Assembly: GCF_000344805.1 (NCBI RefSeq)
Contig: NC_020453.1
Coordinates: forward strand, 7,163,001-7,227,000
Source: Bradyrhizobium oligotrophicum S58
GTDB lineage: Bacteria > Pseudomonadota > Alphaproteobacteria > Rhizobiales > Xanthobacteraceae
DNA length: 64,000 bases
Direction of reading: 5' to 3'
Shown: positions 40,955 to 49,919 of the stretch, piece by piece
How the letters are laid out: each line of letters begins with the position of its first letter
Numbering within the stretch: position 1 is the first letter of the stretch
Notes under the pieces: generated by a model
Databases searched by the model: none
What the model was told of the DNA's origin: nothing
The model's input: only the letters and a program-made list of their open reading frames with translations
Translations under genes and position numbers: made by a program

Positions 40955-43535
40955 GGACATGACGCGGCGCGTCTCGCTCAGCGCGAGGCGCGCCGGCGCA
41001 TTCATGCGGCCTCCACACACCCGGCCGAACGCAGCGCCGGATCGTCGCTCCCTGATCCCCCAAGGAGTGCAGCATCACCCAGCCATTGCCGACCAGATCG
41101 CGCACGCCCTCGTGGCGCTGCATGATCTCGTCCATCGCGCTCTCCGGCGCGGCGATGAAGACGTTGAGACGGACCGGCTCGTGGATGAAGCGCGTGCCGT
41201 CATGCACCGACTGCCAGGGCAGTCCGCTCCTGAGATCGCCGGCATTGCCTTCGAGCACGCCGAGCTGGCCGACGATGTTGTGCAGCACCTTGTTGCCGCT
41301 GCCGAAGGCCGCATTGTTCACGGTCGAGCCGTAGTATTGCAGATTGATCCAGCTCGCGACCACCATCGGCGCCGTCATGATCAGCTCGAGCGTGCGATGG
41401 CCGTCGTCGCGTCCGGCCTCGTAGGAGTGCAGGAACGCGCGGCCCCCGAGATCGAGGCCGCGGGTGAAGCTCCGCGGTGCGGCGATGAAGACAGCGTTGC
41501 CGGCCAGCCCCCATTCTGGCCGCACCTGCGACCAGTCACGGCTGCGTGCGATCAGGGCGCCGTCGACGTCCACCGCGTCTCGAATGCCGAGCAGCGCACT
41601 GCGCTCGCGCCGTGCCAGCCGCCCGGCATCCGCAAGCCGCGCCTTCAGCTGCGCCAAGTCAGGCGCGAGACCGGCCGGAACGTCGTCCTCGTCGAACAGG
41701 GTCACCGCGTCGGTCGTGGTGTCGTGCAGCGCGCCGATGAACCAGCAATCGGCGGGAACGTCGATGCCCTTGGCGCGCAGGCCCTCGCGGACCCCGGCAT
41801 CGTTGAGAACGGCGGCGGCGACGCGCGCATTGGCCTCGCCGGTGTGGCCGCCGCAGGCGCCGCAATCGAGCCCCGACGCATGCGGGTTGTTGACGGTCGT
41901 GCTGCCGTGTCCCGCAAGCAGCACCAGCCGCGCGAACGGTCCGGTCAACGACATCGCCCTCAACACAGCTTCGGCCATCGCGACGCGCTGCGCGTCGTTG
42001 AAGCCGGTCACGCGACCGCCGAGCTCACCCGGCGTCAAGCGCGGCCCGACACGCGCGGCGATCTCGGGATCGAGGCCATCGACGACGGGCGACGGCACCG
42101 GACGCGTGACCCCGGCACTGTCGGTCGCAATCTTGGCGGCGAAGCCCAGGCCGGCCGTCTCGACGAAGGAGAACGACGAGACGGCCGAGACCTTGAACGA
42201 CTTCCACGCCTTGGCCGCGCGCCGCCGCAACAGCCGCAAGCCGAGCACCTCGGCCTCCGCAACGTCATCGGCGCCCTTGACCGCCTCGCAGACGATGAAA
42301 GCCGGCTTGAGCAGCACCGGACATTGCGCGCCACCGCTGGCGTGGCCGATCGGAACATACTCGATGGGGAAGCCGAAGAATCCGGCGAAGCCGATCGTCT
42401 CGGCGTGCGGATAGACCGTCTCCAGCGCGCGCCGGAAAATCTCCGAGCGCACGTCGATGCAGAACGCGGCCTGCAGCGGCGGCCGCTCCGGCATCCGCGC
42501 GCTCGCCCGCGCGGCCGTGGCAAGCTTGGCGACGAGCTTCTGGCGGACCGCGATCTCATAGGCCTCGTGCAGGACGAGATCGACGGCGAGCTCGGGCGTC
42601 TCCTCCAGCCGGTGATCAGCAGGCAGCCTCGCCGCCTCCTCCATCGCCTGTGCCCAGGCCAGCTTGAATGCGGCGTCGGTGCGCGCCTGGAACAGTGCAA
42701 AGCCCCAGGCAAGCCGGATTGCCATGAGCTCGCGCAGCGTATCGTCGCGCCTGCCGTCGAGCGCGGCGCTCCAGCCGATGTAGCGCGCATAGGCCGACCA
42801 GCCGCCGAGATCGAACAGCGCCCGCACCAGATAGTCCTCGACCGCACGCTCGGGAATCCCCAGCCGATCGATGATCAGGCCGATCGCCTGCAGCGGGTCG
42901 GCCGGCAGCCCGGCGACCGCCTTGCGGAAGCCCGTGAGGCCCATCACCTCGGGATTGCGATCGTAGGCCGCGAGCTTGCGCCAGGCGGCGTAGGGCCTGA
43001 GCTTGCGCGCCGGGTTCGGCCAATTCGCCTGCCCCTCGTCGAAATAGCTGGCGCAGAACGCCGAGATCTCGTCGATCATGAACGCGACCAGCGAGACGTA
43101 GCGATCGCCTTGGGCGAGCCGGTCGAGCACCTCGGCGACGGTGGCCACCACCGCAGGCGGCGATGACGGCCCGGCCTCTACGCGCGCCTTCTGCATGAGC
43201 TGGTCGACATCGAGCCCCGCCGATGGATGAACGCTGAGCGCCTGCGTCAGTGCCGCGTCGTCGATTAGGCCGTCGTCGAGCGCCTGTCGATAGAACGCAC
43301 GCGGCATCAGCATCCGCGTCCGCACCACGCGCTCGAAGGTGGCGGCGGTCGCGGCGAAGCTCTGCCCGGTGAAGCCGAGGAACGGGTTGACGGCGACGAA
43401 TTGCTTCAGCGGCCATAGCGGCGCGATACGCTGGCAGGCGCTGTCGATGCGGGCGACGAGCCGTGCATCGGGGCGGGCTTCGACCGGATCGGGTGCAGTC
43501 ATGGACATCGCGAGGGCGGCCTGGGTCATCATCAT
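40941..43535 (-). CDS. dabA: DabA, inorganic-carbon uptake subunit (DUF2309)
   Basis: Soluble, membrane-associated subunit of 864 residues that resembles a beta-carbonic anhydrase and hydrates CO2 vectorially. The zinc-site residues characterised in Halothiobacillus DabA are matched by C359 and D361 (FCIDVRSE) and by H543 and C558 (GHGSTTVNNPHASGLDCGACGG), with identical 15-residue spacing. The N-terminus has PLKQFVAVNPFLGF and the C-terminus has QSVHDG. I start at the first ATG of a run of three (43535) because it lies seven bases after the dabB stop; a frame upstream to 43577 overlaps dabB. It is cotranscribed with dabB and ends inside the cytochrome gene's stop region. Confidence 0.9.
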   Translation of the reverse strand: MMMTQAALAMSMTAPDPVEARPDARLVARIDSACQRIAPLWPLKQFVAVNPFLGFTGQSFAATAATFERVVRTRMLMPRAFYRQALDDGLIDDAALTQALSVHPSAGLDVDQLMQKARVEAGPSSPPAVVATVAEVLDRLAQGDRYVSLVAFMIDEISAFCASYFDEGQANWPNPARKLRPYAAWRKLAAYDRNPEVMGLTGFRKAVAGLPADPLQAIGLIIDRLGIPERAVEDYLVRALFDLGGWSAYARYIGWSAALDGRRDDTLRELMAIRLAWGFALFQARTDAAFKLAWAQAMEEAARLPADHRLEETPELAVDLVLHEAYEIAVRQKLVAKLATAARASARMPERPPLQAAFCIDVRSEIFRRALETVYPHAETIGFAGFFGFPIEYVPIGHASGGAQCPVLLKPAFIVCEAVKGADDVAEAEVLGLRLLRRRAAKAWKSFKVSAVSSFSFVETAGLGFAAKIATDSAGVTRPVPSPVVDGLDPEIAARVGPRLTPGELGGRVTGFNDAQRVAMAEAVLRAMSLTGPFARLVLLAGHGSTTVNNPHASGLDCGACGGHTGEANARVAAAVLNDAGVREGLRAKGIDVPADCWFIGALHDTTTDAVTLFDEDDVPAGLAPDLAQLKARLADAGRLARRERSALLGIRDAVDVDGALIARSRDWSQVRPEWGLAGNAVFIAAPRSFTRGLDLGGRAFLHSYEAGRDDGHRTLELIMTAPMVVASWINLQYYGSTVNNAAFGSGNKVLHNIVGQLGVLEGNAGDLRSGLPWQSVHDGTRFIHEPVRLNVFIAAPESAMDEIMQRHEGVRDLVGNGWVMLHSLGDQGATIRRCVRPGVWRPHECAGAPRAERDAPRHVLTAS

Positions 43536-43542
43536 CTCGGGA

Positions 43543-45132
43543 TCACGGGTTGGAATTGAAGCGCGAGGTCGCGCCACGCGGCCACAGCGTCAGGACGAGA
43601 CGGTTGGCGAGCGTGTTGAGGTAGAGTCCGTTGCGCAGATGGACGTAGGCCGCGATCCAGAACGGCGCATCGGCGCGGCGCATCATCTGGTTCTGGAACA
43701 GCGTGACCGCCGCGAACGACACCACGACGGCGGCCGCGATCAGCATCGGTACGACGCCGTCGACCGGCCGCGATGCCGGCAAGCTGCCGGCGACGAGCCA
43801 CGCCATCACCGCCTGCAGCGCGAAGTAGACGACGGCGACGCCGAGAGCTGTGACCGCAGCGCGGGCGACGACGAAGGCGTTCGGCCGCTCGTCGATGGCA
43901 TTGGCCATCAGATGCACCAGCCCCATCAGCAGCACCGAGCCGAGCGCGATCTGCGCCGGATTGCTGCGCAGGGTCATGCCGAACGCGAACCCGATCGAGA
44001 GCGCCAGCCCGATGACGCTGGCGAGCGCCAGGATGAGCCGGGCTGCGTGCGGCTGGCCGCCGGGACTCGGCGTCCACGAGGCGCGGGCGAGGTCGATGAT
44101 GCTGCCGGACGACAGGAAGGCGTGCGCCTTGTAGAGCGAATGCGCCACGATGTGCAGCAGCGCCGCGGAGAATGCGCCGAGGCCGCATTGCAGCAGCATG
44201 AAGCCCATCTGCGCCACCGTGGAATAAGCGAGCTGCACCTTGACCGAGGTCTGCGTCAGCATCACCAGCGAGCCGAACAGCGCGGTGGTGCCGCCGACCA
44301 CCGCGAGCACATCGAGCGCCGGCGTCGCCAGCAGCAGCACGTCGCTGAGCCGCAACACCAGGAAGCCGCCGGCATTGATGATTCCGGCGTGCAGCAGCGC
44401 CGACACCGGCGTCGGCGTCTCCATCACCTCGATCAGCCAGCCATGCAGCGGCAGTTGCGCCGATTTCAGCATCGCGGTCGCGACGATCAGCAGCGCCGCG
44501 ATGGTGACGAGCGCCGATCCCGCGCCTTCGCCACCGCGGGCCTGCGCGGCAAGGCTTGCGATCTCGAGCGTGCCGAACCGGATGTAGAGCAGCAGCGCCG
44601 CCAGCGCGAACATGGCGTCGCCCAGCCGGCTGGCGACGAACTTCTTGCGTGAGGCGCGGATCGCGGCCGGCCGCGTGCCATAGAACAGCAGCAGCTTGCC
44701 GAGCGCGAGGCTGGTGGCGATCCAGGCGGCCAGCAGCAGCACGAGGTTGCCCGAGATCAGCAGGGTCAGCACCGCGGCCAGCGTCAGCAGCAGCCAGCGC
44801 GTGAACCTGACCTGGCCCGGATCACCGTCGAGATAGTTGCGGCTGTAGCTGATGACGACGAAGCCGATGAAGCCGACCAGCACGATGAGGATCGCGCCGA
44901 GCGCATCGAGCTGCAACGACAGCCCGAGTCCATGGGCACCGACCAACGGCGTGCGCCCTGCGCCGAGGATGGCCGCGGCGAGGCTCGCTGCAGCGGTGAT
45001 GCCGAAGGCGAGCGCGGCGGCGGCGATCGCGCGGCGGGCGACGACCCTGGCGCCGGCGTCTGCGCCGATGATCGCGGCGACACAGAGCGTGAGCGGCGCA
45101 AGCGCCGCGAGACAGGGAGGGATCGGGTTCAT
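43543..45132 (-). CDS. dabB: DabB, proton-conducting membrane subunit (NuoL/MrpA-like)
   Basis: Membrane protein of 529 residues homologous to the antiporter-type subunits of complex I and thought to couple ion flow to DabA. The conserved helices include LQLAYSTVAQMGFMLLQCGLG, with the preceding TQTSVKV lysine, and HGWLIEVMETPTPVSALLHAG, where the K/H/E residues for proton conduction sit (SAQLPLHGWL). Unlike NuoL it lacks the long C-terminal lateral helix. The start ATG at 45132 begins MNPIPPCLAALAPL. It precedes dabA by seven bases and is transcribed divergently from a LysR regulator, an operon plan seen for DAB systems used in CO2 supply to Rubisco. Confidence 0.9.
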   Translation of the reverse strand: MNPIPPCLAALAPLTLCVAAIIGADAGARVVARRAIAAAALAFGITAAASLAAAILGAGRTPLVGAHGLGLSLQLDALGAILIVLVGFIGFVVISYSRNYLDGDPGQVRFTRWLLLTLAAVLTLLISGNLVLLLAAWIATSLALGKLLLFYGTRPAAIRASRKKFVASRLGDAMFALAALLLYIRFGTLEIASLAAQARGGEGAGSALVTIAALLIVATAMLKSAQLPLHGWLIEVMETPTPVSALLHAGIINAGGFLVLRLSDVLLLATPALDVLAVVGGTTALFGSLVMLTQTSVKVQLAYSTVAQMGFMLLQCGLGAFSAALLHIVAHSLYKAHAFLSSGSIIDLARASWTPSPGGQPHAARLILALASVIGLALSIGFAFGMTLRSNPAQIALGSVLLMGLVHLMANAIDERPNAFVVARAAVTALGVAVVYFALQAVMAWLVAGSLPASRPVDGVVPMLIAAAVVVSFAAVTLFQNQMMRRADAPFWIAAYVHLRNGLYLNTLANRLVLTLWPRGATSRFNSNP

Positions 45133-45200
45133 GACGGCTCGGGCACCGGATTGGATGAGATGACGGCGCCTGCTTAACGGCCGCTGAGCCTTCTTAAAAT

Positions 45201-45240
45201 TTCAATCATTGAACGCGATCGTTATAAAATATAGAACGAT
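45201..45240. promoter_or_regulatory. LysR-type boxes between dabB and the LysR gene
   Basis: TTCAATCATTGAA (45201-45213) is a perfect 13-bp palindrome with the T-N11-A pattern. Nearby, ATCGTT and AACGAT (45218-45223 and 45235-45240) form an 11-bp-spaced inverted repeat. Both lie just before the LysR start and about 70-108 bp before dabB, suiting autoregulation and activation of dabBA. Confidence 0.6.
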
Positions 45241-45243
45241 GCC

Positions 45244-46131
45244 ATGCCGCACCTGAACTACCATCATTTGCGTTATTTCTGGATCATCGCCGGCGAGGGC
45301 AGCATGAGCCGTGCGGCCCGGCGCCTCAACGTCTCGCCCTCCTCGCTGTCGGTGCAGGTCAAGGCGTTGGAGGATCAGCTCGGACAGAAGCTGTTCGACC
45401 GCGTCGGCCGCACCCTGCAGCTGACGGAGGCCGGTCGCATTGCGCTCGACTATGCCGGCAGCGTGTTCAAGTCCGGCCACGAGCTGATCGAGACCTTGTC
45501 GGGCCTGCGTCCCGGACGGCAGCTGCTGCGGGTCGGCGCAGCGGCGAACCTGTCGCGCAACTTCCAGATCGCGTTCCTGAAGCCGCTGATCGGGCGCGGC
45601 GACGTCGAGCTGATCATCCGGACCGGGCTATTCCCTGATCTCTTGGAGCAGCTCGACGCGCACAAGCTCGACCTCGTGCTCGCCAATCATCCGGCGGCGC
45701 CGGATACGCGCAGCAGTTTCGAGAACACGCTGATCGACGAGCAGCGCGTCAGCCTCGTCAGCCGCAAGCCGCACAAGCCTGCCCGCTTCCGTTTTCCGCA
45801 GGACCTCGCGACAACGCCGGTGATCCTGCCCGGCCGCGGCAGCGCGCTGCGCTCCGCCTTCGATGCGCTGGTCGGCAGCAACGGCATCCGTCCGACCATC
45901 GCCGCCGAGGTCGACGACATGGCGATGCTGCGCCTGATGGCGCGCGAGAGCGGCGCCGTGACCGTGGTGCCGTCGATCGTCGTGATCGACGAGCTGCGGT
46001 CCGGCGTGCTGGTCGAGCGGGCCCGGTTGAGCGCGCTGAAGGAGCAGTTCTTCGCCGTCAGCCAGCAGCGCCGCTATCCGAACCCGCTGGTGGCCGAGCT
46101 GATCGGATCGCGCGGCAAGAAGGCGGGTTGA
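45244..46131 (+). CDS. LysR-family regulator, likely of the dabBA operon
   Basis: Protein of 295 residues with a LysR helix-turn-helix (LRYFWIIAGEGSMSRAARRLNVSPSSLSVQVKALEDQLGQKLFDR), resembling the NhaR/CbbR side of the family, and a C-terminal effector domain (VGAAANLSRNFQIAFLKPL, MAMLRLMARESGAVTVVPSIVVIDELRSG). The likely inducer is a metabolite reporting carbon or ion status, by analogy only. The ATG at 45244 is 111 bp from dabB on the other strand and follows the two inverted repeats directly. No ribosome binding site stands out, so a leaderless or weak initiation is possible. Confidence 0.85.
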   Translation: MPHLNYHHLRYFWIIAGEGSMSRAARRLNVSPSSLSVQVKALEDQLGQKLFDRVGRTLQLTEAGRIALDYAGSVFKSGHELIETLSGLRPGRQLLRVGAAANLSRNFQIAFLKPLIGRGDVELIIRTGLFPDLLEQLDAHKLDLVLANHPAAPDTRSSFENTLIDEQRVSLVSRKPHKPARFRFPQDLATTPVILPGRGSALRSAFDALVGSNGIRPTIAAEVDDMAMLRLMARESGAVTVVPSIVVIDELRSGVLVERARLSALKEQFFAVSQQRRYPNPLVAELIGSRGKKAG

Positions 46132-46261
46132 GCCAACGATGTCGCGCGTGAGCGCAGCGACATGCGAGAAGCCACATCCCGGATATTACTGACGCTCATT
46201 CGAGCTACGCGCCTGCCTCGATATCCAGCCCTTTCAGGGCAAGCGGATGTGACGCCGCGCT

Positions 46262-46385
46262 GTCTCGGCCGCATGGTTCGAGACGCGCCGCAAGCGGCGC
46301 TCCTCACCATGAGGTGCTAGATCTCGCCGCGACATCAGCCTCGTCCTGAGGATCCCTGCGGACGTCTCGAAGGACGGCTACCCAT
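46262..46385. repeat. Intergenic palindromic repeat
   Basis: Contains CGAGACGC, the hairpin GCGCCGCAAGCGGCGC, CCTCACCATGAGG and a terminal CGTCTCGAAGGACG, an arrangement of short stems I recognise as common between Bradyrhizobium genes. Copy number cannot be judged from one window. Confidence 0.5.
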
Positions 46386-46569
46386 TCCGGTCAGGGCCGG
46401 AGTCCAATGGCGAGAGACATGCTTCTCGATCGGCGCGCTCGTTCGCAACGTTCGATGGGCGGATCACGATCCGCAAACATTCCTGCACGGATGTCAAACA
46501 GCGGCGAGAGACATGGGATCGCACTCTCGCGGCCTGACAGCCCGAGCTTTGCGCCTCATCACCCTCGCC

Positions 46570-46935
46570 AATGACGGGAGGGCGCAGGGAAGGCCGGACC
46601 TCGACTGAGGCCCGTGGCCCCCGTGCGGAAAGAATGCACGGGGCAGGAACCACAGGTCCAGCCGGATGACCCGGCCCTCCCTGCGCGATGGCTTTACGGC
46701 TTATACGCGCTCTCCTCGGTGTACCGGGCTTGATAGCCACCGTCGCCCGCGCGCTTCGTCAAGGAAGGCGCAACGAGCTTGACGCCAGCATCGGGGCGCC
46801 AGGACCACGCGATTTCGCCGTGCACGACACGTCGTTCGTCGGCATGAAAGATCACGCTGCGACCGCCGCGCCCACCGCATCCAGCTCCCCACGCTCGTGA
46901 CGACCGCGATACGCCCCTCCTCGCGGAAGCCGGAC
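46570..46935 (+). repeat. Interspersed repeat, about 370 bp, copy 2
   Basis: Homologous to 25905-26275 read in the opposite orientation. The hairpin at 46619-46643 has stem CCCCGTGC/GCACGGGG where copy 1 has CCGCCTGC/GCAGGCGG, so two base pairs changed on both sides. Together with the palindrome at 46262 it occupies most of the 1.2-kb gap 46132-47370. I support no gene in that gap; frames 46688-46900 and 46701-46892 are repeat shadows. The remaining 46936-47370 has an AT-rich leader before the next gene but no clear promoter. Confidence 0.7.
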
Positions 46936-47370
46936 GACGCGCAGACTACACGAATTCCGAAATTCGTAAATCGAAATATTTTTCGCGGAAGGGCTGGACA
47001 GGTTTTGGTGGAGGGTGGTCGTCGGGCAAATCAGGCCATCAGGCGTGACGCCGGACAACGGCGGCACTCGCGCTCGAACTGCGGCGGCTGCAGCACGGCG
47101 GACCGGACCTGATAGGCTTTACCTGAGCCGCGCGCACAAGAGAGAAACATCACGACTGCTGCAGCGCACCCGCCTTGATTGTAGCGCGCGTCCATGCTCA
47201 ACTGCGAGCAGATGACTGCATGGAAGGGCACGCGCCGTTCAACCGGGTACGGCTCAGCTCCTCCTTACTCCATTATTTCCGTACGATCATTCCTGCCTGA
47301 ATGCGGCATTTGCAAATGCATTTCCAGACGACGCAACATCGCCGATCGATTTTTTTCTTCGGAGAGTTCA

Positions 47371-48321
47371 ATGGCTGAGGAGCAGCCCGATCCATCCCCG
47401 TCGCCTGACAGCTCCAATGCACGGCCGCCTTTGGTTACGCAGCAAGCGCCAGATCCCTCCGGCGGCGCCACGGACCCGTCCTCCGCTCAGATACTGGCTG
47501 CGATTGAGCAATTGCGAGCGAAAATCAGCGCCCCTCCCGATATGCCGGACCCCTTTAGAGGCCTCGCTCAGTTCGCCTCCAGCGGATTTTTCTTCATCCT
47601 GCTTGGATTAGGCCTGCTGTTCATCGCCGCCTACGGCCTCGGCGTCGTCCACACGTCCTTCAGCTTTGTTCTGATCGTGCTCGGCGTCGCCATTCTGCTT
47701 TATGGCACCGGCACCCAGGGAATGGCCCGCTTCGAAACCGACGAAAATTCGGCAAAGTACAATGTCGCACTTGCCGGCGGCGCCGGCGTGCTCGCGTTCT
47801 GCGTCGCCTTCGGCATCGTTGAATATTACGAGAAGATGCAGATGGCCTTCAACCTGCAGACCAAATACGTCATCGCCGTGCTCAAGCCGAAGAAGGACGG
47901 CAGCTCGACCTTCGACAACTACTTCCCCATTTTCGACATCGAAGGCAATCCAGTGCCCGCGATGAAGAACGGCGACAACATATTCGTCTTCGTGCCATTT
48001 CGCCAAGCTGTGGGCGATGTCAGGCAGAGGGTGACGTACACGCTGAAGCATACGGACCCAGCTCACCGGCCGGCTCTGCTCACGGAGAAGCTGAAGTCGG
48101 AGTTCGAGATCAGGCTGGCAGATGCGCAACCCAGCAATGGAGGATACGACTTTCCGCTGTTTCGCCTCGATCCGCCGATCGACATGGTTTCAAGCGACAA
48201 GTCGAACGAAAACGCGAAGAGCGCGGTGAGCGAGGAATCTGCAACCCTTCGTGGGCTCAAGCCCGCTCCCAACACCGAGCCCCCTATCAGTTCCGAACCC
48301 GCGAAGCTCATCCCACAATGA
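47371..48321 (+). CDS. Hypothetical membrane protein, unknown family, gene 1 of a two-gene operon
   Basis: Protein of 316 residues. Residues 1-60 are Pro/Ser/Asp-rich and disordered-looking. Three hydrophobic segments follow: FASSGFFFILLGLGLLFIAAYGLG, FSFVLIVLGVAILLYGTG and VALAGGAGVLAFCVAFGIVEYY. The last 165 residues form a soluble domain with KYVIAVLKPKKDG, an IEGNPVPAMKNGDNIFVFVPF stretch and Asp/Ser-rich C-terminal tail. No family is recognised. GGAGA precedes the ATG by six bases; the frame upstream to 47194 is rejected. The stop overlaps the next gene's ATG (ATGA at 48318). The lysine-rich soluble part after an odd number of helices may face the periplasm or cytoplasm, unresolved. Confidence 0.75.
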   Translation: MAEEQPDPSPSPDSSNARPPLVTQQAPDPSGGATDPSSAQILAAIEQLRAKISAPPDMPDPFRGLAQFASSGFFFILLGLGLLFIAAYGLGVVHTSFSFVLIVLGVAILLYGTGTQGMARFETDENSAKYNVALAGGAGVLAFCVAFGIVEYYEKMQMAFNLQTKYVIAVLKPKKDGSSTFDNYFPIFDIEGNPVPAMKNGDNIFVFVPFRQAVGDVRQRVTYTLKHTDPAHRPALLTEKLKSEFEIRLADAQPSNGGYDFPLFRLDPPIDMVSSDKSNENAKSAVSEESATLRGLKPAPNTEPPISSEPAKLIPQ

Positions 48322-49157
48322 ACAACCCGCACAGCAGCCCCATTGCACTGCTCCTCTGCCTCCTGGCGATCATCCTGACGACCGTCCGGTCCGACGGCGC
48401 GTTCGCGCAAACAGACGATCGCTGCTCCATCTACTTCGTCTCGACGACACCGGAAAAAGGCAATCCCGCGGTCATCCAGGAAGCCTACCTCGCGGACATC
48501 AACACCGCGGTGCCCTGCCTGATCCAGGTCATCGAGAGGCTCGGCGGCCAGATCAACAGCCCGGCGGTCGAACCCGACGTCAAGAGCAGACTGCTCACGG
48601 CCACCGGCGCGCTCCGAGCGATCATGACCCGGCTCGACAGCGCCAGCAACCTGAACAATTTCATCACCCTGTTCAGGGAGCGCAACAACATCAACGTGAT
48701 CTCTGCGCTGACCTATGCGGCCCGGAGCGACAACAAGGATCTCCGCCTCAGCTCGACGCTGCTGCTCGGAAACGTCATCGACAATCGCTTCGTCTGCGTA
48801 CCCTTGACGCAGCTGAACGATCCCGAGTTCATGAAGGCGGCAGAAGCCCCGAGCGGAAGGGCGAACCTTCTGGGCGTCGTTTCAGTCGTCGCGCCATGGG
48901 CCTACAAGGAGAATTACGAGAACATCGACAAGACCAGGGACTACATCGGCGGACAGATCGGGCGAGAGGATTCGAGTTCGATGAAGAATACCCTGGCGAT
49001 TCTCGATAACATTCAGACGCGGCTGAAGTCGCAGACCAACAATTCGAACAAGACCGTGTCACTCAACACACTGGATCGTGCGATCATTCCGAATTGCCGC
49101 AAATACGTCCAGGCCTACACGCCGAAACTCACGTCGCCCGAGAATGTCAACTACTAG
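48318..49157 (+). CDS. Hypothetical exported protein, unknown family, gene 2 of a two-gene operon
   Basis: Protein of 279 residues with a clear signal peptide (IALLLCLLAIILTT, cut likely after GAFA). The mature part is mostly helical and Asn/Ser/Asp-rich, with Cys in DDRCSIYF, TAVPCLIQ, DNRFVCVPL and IIPNCRKY: four in all, suiting two disulfides. Segments such as KSRLLTATGALRAIMTRL and NVISALTYAARSDNKDLRLSSTLLLGNVI recall HEAT/armadillo-like helical repeats, a guess only. It is translationally coupled to the preceding membrane protein (ATGA overlap), so the pair may form an envelope complex. No homologue is recognised. Confidence 0.75.
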   Translation: MNNPHSSPIALLLCLLAIILTTVRSDGAFAQTDDRCSIYFVSTTPEKGNPAVIQEAYLADINTAVPCLIQVIERLGGQINSPAVEPDVKSRLLTATGALRAIMTRLDSASNLNNFITLFRERNNINVISALTYAARSDNKDLRLSSTLLLGNVIDNRFVCVPLTQLNDPEFMKAAEAPSGRANLLGVVSVVAPWAYKENYENIDKTRDYIGGQIGREDSSSMKNTLAILDNIQTRLKSQTNNSNKTVSLNTLDRAIIPNCRKYVQAYTPKLTSPENVNY

Positions 49158-49403
49158 AAATTCCTGTTGGAGGCCGTTCCGCGCGCGGCGCCCATGGAGC
49201 TCGACATGAAGGCTTCTCGCAAAACGTCCGGCGACCGTCGCCGATCTCGTCGCAGCGCTTGGTAGATGATACGGGATCATCCACCGCGCGCAGGCGCGGT
49301 CGACATGCGCCTCGTAGCCGTATGCGAGAGAGCGGAGTGATAGGATCAGCTCCCGATTCCCATTCCGAAACGGGAGACAGAGACCCTATCGCCGAGCAGA
49401 TCG

Positions 49404-49550
49404 TCAGACCATCCCTGCCGGGCTGATATCGATGCCCTGCTGGATCAGCGCGAGAGAAGCGATGACGCCGGTCAACCCGAACAGGGTCACGAGGCCAAAT
49501 CCGGAATTGAGCGTGCTGTTCACCAGCAGATATCTTGCCATCATAGTCAC
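49404..49550 (-). CDS. 48-residue single-span membrane peptide
   Basis: AGGAGGAG is followed seven bases later by GTG (49550) and then by ATGATG (49544). The product reads TMMARYLLVNSTLNSGFGLV followed by TLFGLTGVIASLALI, a membrane helix, and ends SPAGMV. Neither a longer frame from 49586 nor any plus-strand frame is convincing. The strong binding site and uniform hydrophobic core support a real small gene of unknown role. Confidence 0.5.
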   Translation of the reverse strand: MTMMARYLLVNSTLNSGFGLVTLFGLTGVIASLALIQQGIDISPAGMV

Positions 49551-49919
49551 GAAGGGCTCCTCCTGTTTGAGATTAGTGAGGAGCACTAGAGAGCCGGTGC
49601 GTTACCGGGTGGTTTCCAGAATTGGAAGGATGGTTCCGTGGTGAATGCATCCTTGGAGTCATAACGAGACCGCAGTGAAATTCGCTTAACTTTGATCTTA
49701 AATCTGCGTGTGCGGCAACTCCATACCGTCGGCGAGTTGTAGTCTCTCGACCACGCGGCCCAAAGGACCGGTATTTCCAGCATCAACGTTGCGCGAAACA
49801 ATCTGCACGGGCGCCATCATCGAATGAGTCCGTGTAGGCCGGTCAGCAATACCGCTTGCCCGAGGCCGGACCGCGCGTCCATGAGAGGCCCGCAATCTGC
49901 GCGCCCTGCAACGCGCCTC
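49551..49919. other. Gene-free interval
   Basis: A 369-bp stretch between the small membrane peptide and the end of the GntR gene. It is of ordinary composition with AT-rich patches near 49560-49720 that may hold the promoter of the minus-strand peptide. I see no hairpin terminator, RNA gene or supported frame. Confidence 0.4.

Noticed and set aside
38120..41020. 966-codon minus-strand frame opposite the cytochrome gene
   Set aside because: CxxCH motifs and RoxA-like segments are on the plus strand; the antisense frame has no domain.
40959..43166. 735-codon plus-strand frame opposite dabA
   Set aside because: DabA zinc residues are on the minus strand; the other frame is Arg/Ala/Gly-rich noise.
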